Source: Branchinecta lynchi (lineage: Eukaryota > Arthropoda > Branchiopoda > Anostraca > Branchinectidae). From it: a stretch of 64,000 nucleotides of DNA. Location of the stretch: assembly GCA_023053575.1 (NCBI GenBank), contig JAKZAP010000092.1:1-64000 (forward strand). Direction: 5' to 3'. The translations under genes were made by a program, and so were the position numbers. Positions 60,850 to 64,000 of this stretch are shown here, piece after piece; position 1 is the stretch's first letter, and every line of letters begins with the position of its first letter. The notes beneath the pieces were generated by a model. That model saw nothing but the letters and a program-made list of their open reading frames with translations. It did no database searches and was not told the origin of the DNA.

Positions 60850-62030
60850 GTTTGTTTTCCCACAAGGTTTGTTTTCCCACAAGGTTTGTTTTGCCACAAG
60901 GTTGGTTTTCCAGAAAGGTTTGTTTCCCCACAAGGTTGGTTTTCCCACAAGGTTTGTTTTCCCGCAGGGTTTGTTTTCCCCCAAGGTTAGTTTTCCCGCA
61001 AGGTTTGTTTTCCCACAAGGTTAGTTTTCCCACAAGGTTTGTTTCCCCACAAGGTTTGTTTCCCCACAAGGTTTGTTTTCCCACAAGGATTGTTTTCTCA
61101 CAAGGTTTGTTTACCCACAAGGTTTGTTTTCCCCCAAGGTTGGTTTTCCCGCAAGGTTGGTTTTCCCATAAGGTTGGTTTTCCCGCTAGGTTTGTTTCCC
61201 CACAAGGTTTGTTTTCCCACAAGGTTTGTTTTCCCCCAAGGTTGGTTTTCCCACTAGGTTTGTTTCCCCACAAGGTTTGTTTTCTCACAAGGTTTGTTTT
61301 CCCACAATTTTTGTTTTCCCACAAGGTTTGTTTTCCCACAAGGTTTTTTTTCCCACAAGGTTGGTTTTCCCGAAAGGTTTGTTTCCCCACAAGGTTGGTT
61401 TTCCCACAAGGTTGGTTTTCCCGCAGGGTTTGTTTTCCCACAAGGTTCGTTTTCCCGCAAGGTTTGTTTTCCCACAAGGTTAGTTTTCCCACAAGGTTTG
61501 TTTTCCCACAAGGTTTGTTTCCCCACAAGTATTGTTTTCCCACTGTTTTGGTTTTCCCATAAGGTTGTCTTTCCCACAAGGTTTGTTTTCCCACAAGGTT
61601 TGTTTTCCCTCAAGATTTGTTTTTCCTCTAGGTTGGTTTTCCCACAAGGTTGGTTTTCCCACAGCGTTAGTTTTCTCACAAGGTTGGTTTTCCCACAAGG
61701 TTTGTTTCCCCACAAGGTTGGTTTTCCCGCAGGGTTTGTTTTCCCACAAGGTTAGTTTTCCCGCAAGGTTTGTTTCCCCACAAGGTTTGTTTTCACACAA
61801 GGTTTGTTTTCCCACTGTGTTGGTTTTCCCAAAAGGTTCGCTTTCCCAAAAGGTTGGTTTTCCCACAAGGTTGGTTCTCCCACAAGGTTGGTTTTCCTGC
61901 AGGGTTGCTTTCCCCATAAGGTAGGTTTCCCCAAAAGGTTCGCTTTCCCGCAAGGCTGGTTTTCCCACAAGGTTTGTTTCCCCACAATGTTTGATTTCTC
62001 ACAAGGTTTGTTTTCCCACAAGGTTGGTTT
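60850..62030 (-). repeat. 1.2-kb cassette, copy 4 of 4
   Basis: Lies 8,982 bp downstream of copy 1 and shares its private variants, for example TTTTCCTGCAGGG (near 52913 and 61895). It belongs to the longer duplication 51870-54350 and 60850-63332. Confidence 0.83.
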
Positions 62031-63332
62031 TCCCACAAGGTTGGTTTTCCCGAAAGGTTTGTTTCCCCACAAGGTTGGTTTTCCCACAAGGCTTGTTTTC
62101 CCGCAGGGTTGGATTTCCCACAAGGTTAGTTTTCCCGCAAGGTTTGTTTTCCCACAAGGTTAGTTTTCACACAAGGTTTGTTTCCCCACAAGGTTTGTTT
62201 CCCCACAAGGTTTGTTTTCCCACAAGGATTGTTTTCTCACAAGGTTTGTTTTCCCACTGTCTTGGTTTTCCCAAAAGGTTCGCTTTCCCGCAAGGCTGGT
62301 TTTCCCACAAGGTTTGTTTCCCCACAATGTTTGTTTTCCCACTGTGTTGGTTTTCCCAAAAGGTTCGCTTTCCCAAAAGGTTGGTTTTCCCACAAGGTTG
62401 GTTTTCCCACAAGGTTGGTTTTCCCGCAGGGTTGCTTTCCCCATAAGGTTGGTTTCCCCAAAAGGTTCGCTTTCCCGCAAGGCTGGTTTTCCCACAAGGT
62501 TTGTTTCCCCACAATGTTTGTTTTCTCACAAGGTTTGTTTTCCCACTGTGTTGGTTTTCCCAAAAGGTTCGCTTTCCCGCAAGGTTGGTTTTCCCACAAG
62601 GTTTGTTTCTCCACAAGGTCTGTTTTCCCACAAGGTTTGTTTTCCCACAAGGTTGGTTTTCCCGAAAGGTTTGTTTCCCCACAAGGTTGGTTTTCCCACA
62701 AGGTTGGTTTTCCCGCAGGGTTTGTTTTCCCACAAGGTTAGTTTTCCCGCAAGGTTTGTTTCCCCACAAGGTTTGTTTTCCCACAAGGTTTGTTTTCCCA
62801 CTGTGTTGGTTTTCCCAAAAGGTTCGCTTTCCCAAAAGGTTGGTTTTCCCACAAGGTTGGTTTTCCCACAAGGTTGGTTTTCCCTCAGGGTTGCTTTCCC
62901 CATAAGGTTGGTTTTCCCAAAAGGTTCGCTATCCCGCAAGGCTGGTTTTCCCACAAGGTTTGTTTCCCCACAATGTTTGTTTTCTCACAAGGTTTGTTTT
63001 CCCACAAGGTTGGTTTTCCCGAAAGGTTTATTTCCCCACAAGGTTGGTTTTCCCACAAGGCTGGTTTTCCCGCAGGGTTTGTTTTCCCACAAGGTTAGTT
63101 TTCCCGCAAGGTTTGTTTTCCCACAAGGTTAGTTTTCCCACAAGGTTTGTTTCCCCACAAGGTTTGTTTCCCCACAAGGTTTGTTTCCCCACAAGGTTTG
63201 TTTTCCCACAAGGATTGTTTTCTCACAAGGTTTGTTTTCCCACTGTGTTGGTTTTCCCAAGAGGTTCGCTTTCCCGCAAGGTTGGTTTTCCCACAAGGTT
63301 TGTTTTCTCACAAGGTTTGTTTTCCCACTAGG
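60850..63332 (-). repeat. 2.5-kb duplication, right copy (partner 51870-54350)
   Basis: Right copy of the 8,982-bp-spaced duplication. Private changes include TTTTCACACAAGG near 62168 and CCCTCAGGG near 62885. Confidence 0.8.
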
Positions 63333-63939
63333 TTTGTTTCCCCATAAGGTTTGTTTTCTCACAAGGTTTGTTTTCCCACAAGGTTTGTTTTCCCACAAGG
63401 TTTGTTTTCCCACAAGGTTTGTTTTGCCACAAGGTTGATTTTCCAGAAAGGTTTGTTTCCCCACAAGGTTTGTTTTCCCCAAAGGTTGGTTTTCCCGCAT
63501 GGTTGGTTTTCCCACAAGGTTTGTTTTCCCACTGTGTTGGTTTTCCCAAGAGGTTCGCTTTCCCGCAAGGTTCGCTTTCCCGCAAGGTTGGTTTTCCCAC
63601 AACGTTTGTTTTCTCACAAGGTTTGTTTTCCCACTAGGTTTGTTTCCCCACAAGGTTTGTTTTCTCACAAGGTTTGTTTTCCCACAAGGTTTGTTTTCCC
63701 ACAAGGTTTGTTTTCCCACAAGGTTTGTTTTGCCACAAGGTTGATTTTCCAGAAAGGTTTGTTTTCCCACAAGGTTTGTTTTCCCCAAAGGTTGGTTTTC
63801 CCGCATGGTTGGTTTTCCCACAAGGTTTGTTTTCCCACTGTGTTGGTTTTCCCAAGAGGTTCGCTTTCCCGCAAGGTTCGCTTTCCCGCAAGGTTGGTTT
63901 TCCCACAACGTTTGTTTTCTCACAAGGTTTGTTTTCCCA
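63328..63939 (-). repeat. 306-bp tandem pair at the right edge
   Basis: 63328-63633 and 63634-63939 are direct repeats offset by 306 bp (18 monomers) with very few differences, for example TTTCCCC versus TTTTCCC near 63468 and 63774. Each contains CCCGCATGG and CACAACG monomers, also seen once near 60660-60765. The pattern continues to the window edge, so more copies may follow. Confidence 0.82.
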
Positions 63940-64000
63940 CTAGGTTTGTTTCCCCACAAGGTTTGTTTTCTCACAAGGTTTGTTTTCCCACAAGGTTTGT

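Larger units (their letters stand above)
35024..64000 (-). repeat. 17-bp satellite array, block 2b (reverse orientation)
   Basis: Continuation of block 2a after the LINE, in the same orientation and phase, running off the right end of the window. Monomers and variants are as in block 2a. The stretch 35040-35110 holds a run of four identical TTTCCCCACAAGG-type monomers also present in sister copies A (with one change) and C. No unique sequence or gene is visible. Open frames of up to 389 codons here are repeat translations. Confidence 0.97.

Noticed and set aside
1..64000. CRISPR array
   Set aside because: The 17-bp repeats are contiguous with no spacers and no cas genes, and the window contains a LINE.
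1..64000. CENP-B box within the 17-bp monomer (the same length as the box)
   Set aside because: CTTTCGGGAAAACCAAC supplies the TTCG and A core positions but lacks the required CGGG at the end, so the consensus is not met.
1..64000. G-quadruplex array from the GGG in every monomer
   Set aside because: The GGG tracts are separated by about 14 nt, longer than usual loop limits, and only one GGG occurs per unit.
1..64000. Intrinsically curved DNA from phased A-tracts
   Set aside because: The AAAA tracts recur every 17 bp, about 1.6 helical turns, so they are out of phase with the helix and would not add up to strong curvature.

Overview
The window is almost entirely one satellite DNA. A 17-bp monomer, close to AAACCTTGTGGGAAAAC (reverse complement close to TTTGTTTTCCCACAAGG), repeats head to tail from base 1 to base 64000. 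The only interruption is a retrotransposon fragment of about 1.05 kb at 33974-35023. At 17 bp per unit the satellite part (about 62.95 kb) would hold roughly 3,700 monomers, and the array runs off both ends of the window. I see no tRNA, rRNA, CRISPR array, prokaryotic operon or host gene.

The retrotransposon fragment makes this a eukaryotic nuclear genome. It is the 3' third of a non-LTR retrotransposon (LINE, RTE-like) encoding the palm and C-terminal part of an endonuclease/reverse-transcriptase polyprotein, of a type common in invertebrate animals. I suggest an invertebrate metazoan with low confidence and cannot name the species. Large homogeneous arrays of this kind usually lie in pericentromeric, subtelomeric or B-chromosome heterochromatin, but nothing here fixes the location.

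Layout. (1) 1-10935: array with the GTGGGAAAAC strand on top. It contains an internal duplication offset by 1,545 bp (4413-5820 and 5958-7365) and one offset by about 5.64-5.69 kb (1690-4700 and 7332-10393). (2) About 10930-10936: the only orientation switch in the window. (3) 10936-33973: array inverted, with TTTTCCCACAAGG on top. It includes a 1,496-bp tandem duplication (23528-26520) and a fourfold-repeated module (starts near 18002, 19724, 22190 and 26509). (4) 27687-39970: three consecutive copies of a long higher-order repeat of about 3.66-3.91 kb, the middle one carrying the LINE. (5) 39971-50600: more duplicated modules with offsets of 2.6, 3.45, 1.65 and 5.1 kb. (6) 50600-64000: four copies of a module of about 1.2 kb, a long duplication offset by 8,982 bp, and a terminal 306-bp tandem pair.

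Long open frames occur on both strands because 17 is not divisible by 3: every frame reads the same stop-free 17-residue cycle (GKTNLVGKQTLWENKPC one way, FPQGLFSHKVCFPTRFV the other). I treat them as artefacts of periodicity and do not annotate them as genes. The only supported coding sequence is the LINE fragment at 34019-35014. It has an 11-bp target-site duplication and a short tandem-repeat tail. Its absence from the two sister copies of the surrounding repeat shows that it inserted after that repeat was amplified.

Monomers and modules were compared by eye and through matching translations. Offsets are exact where two matching positions were aligned; module edges are approximate.
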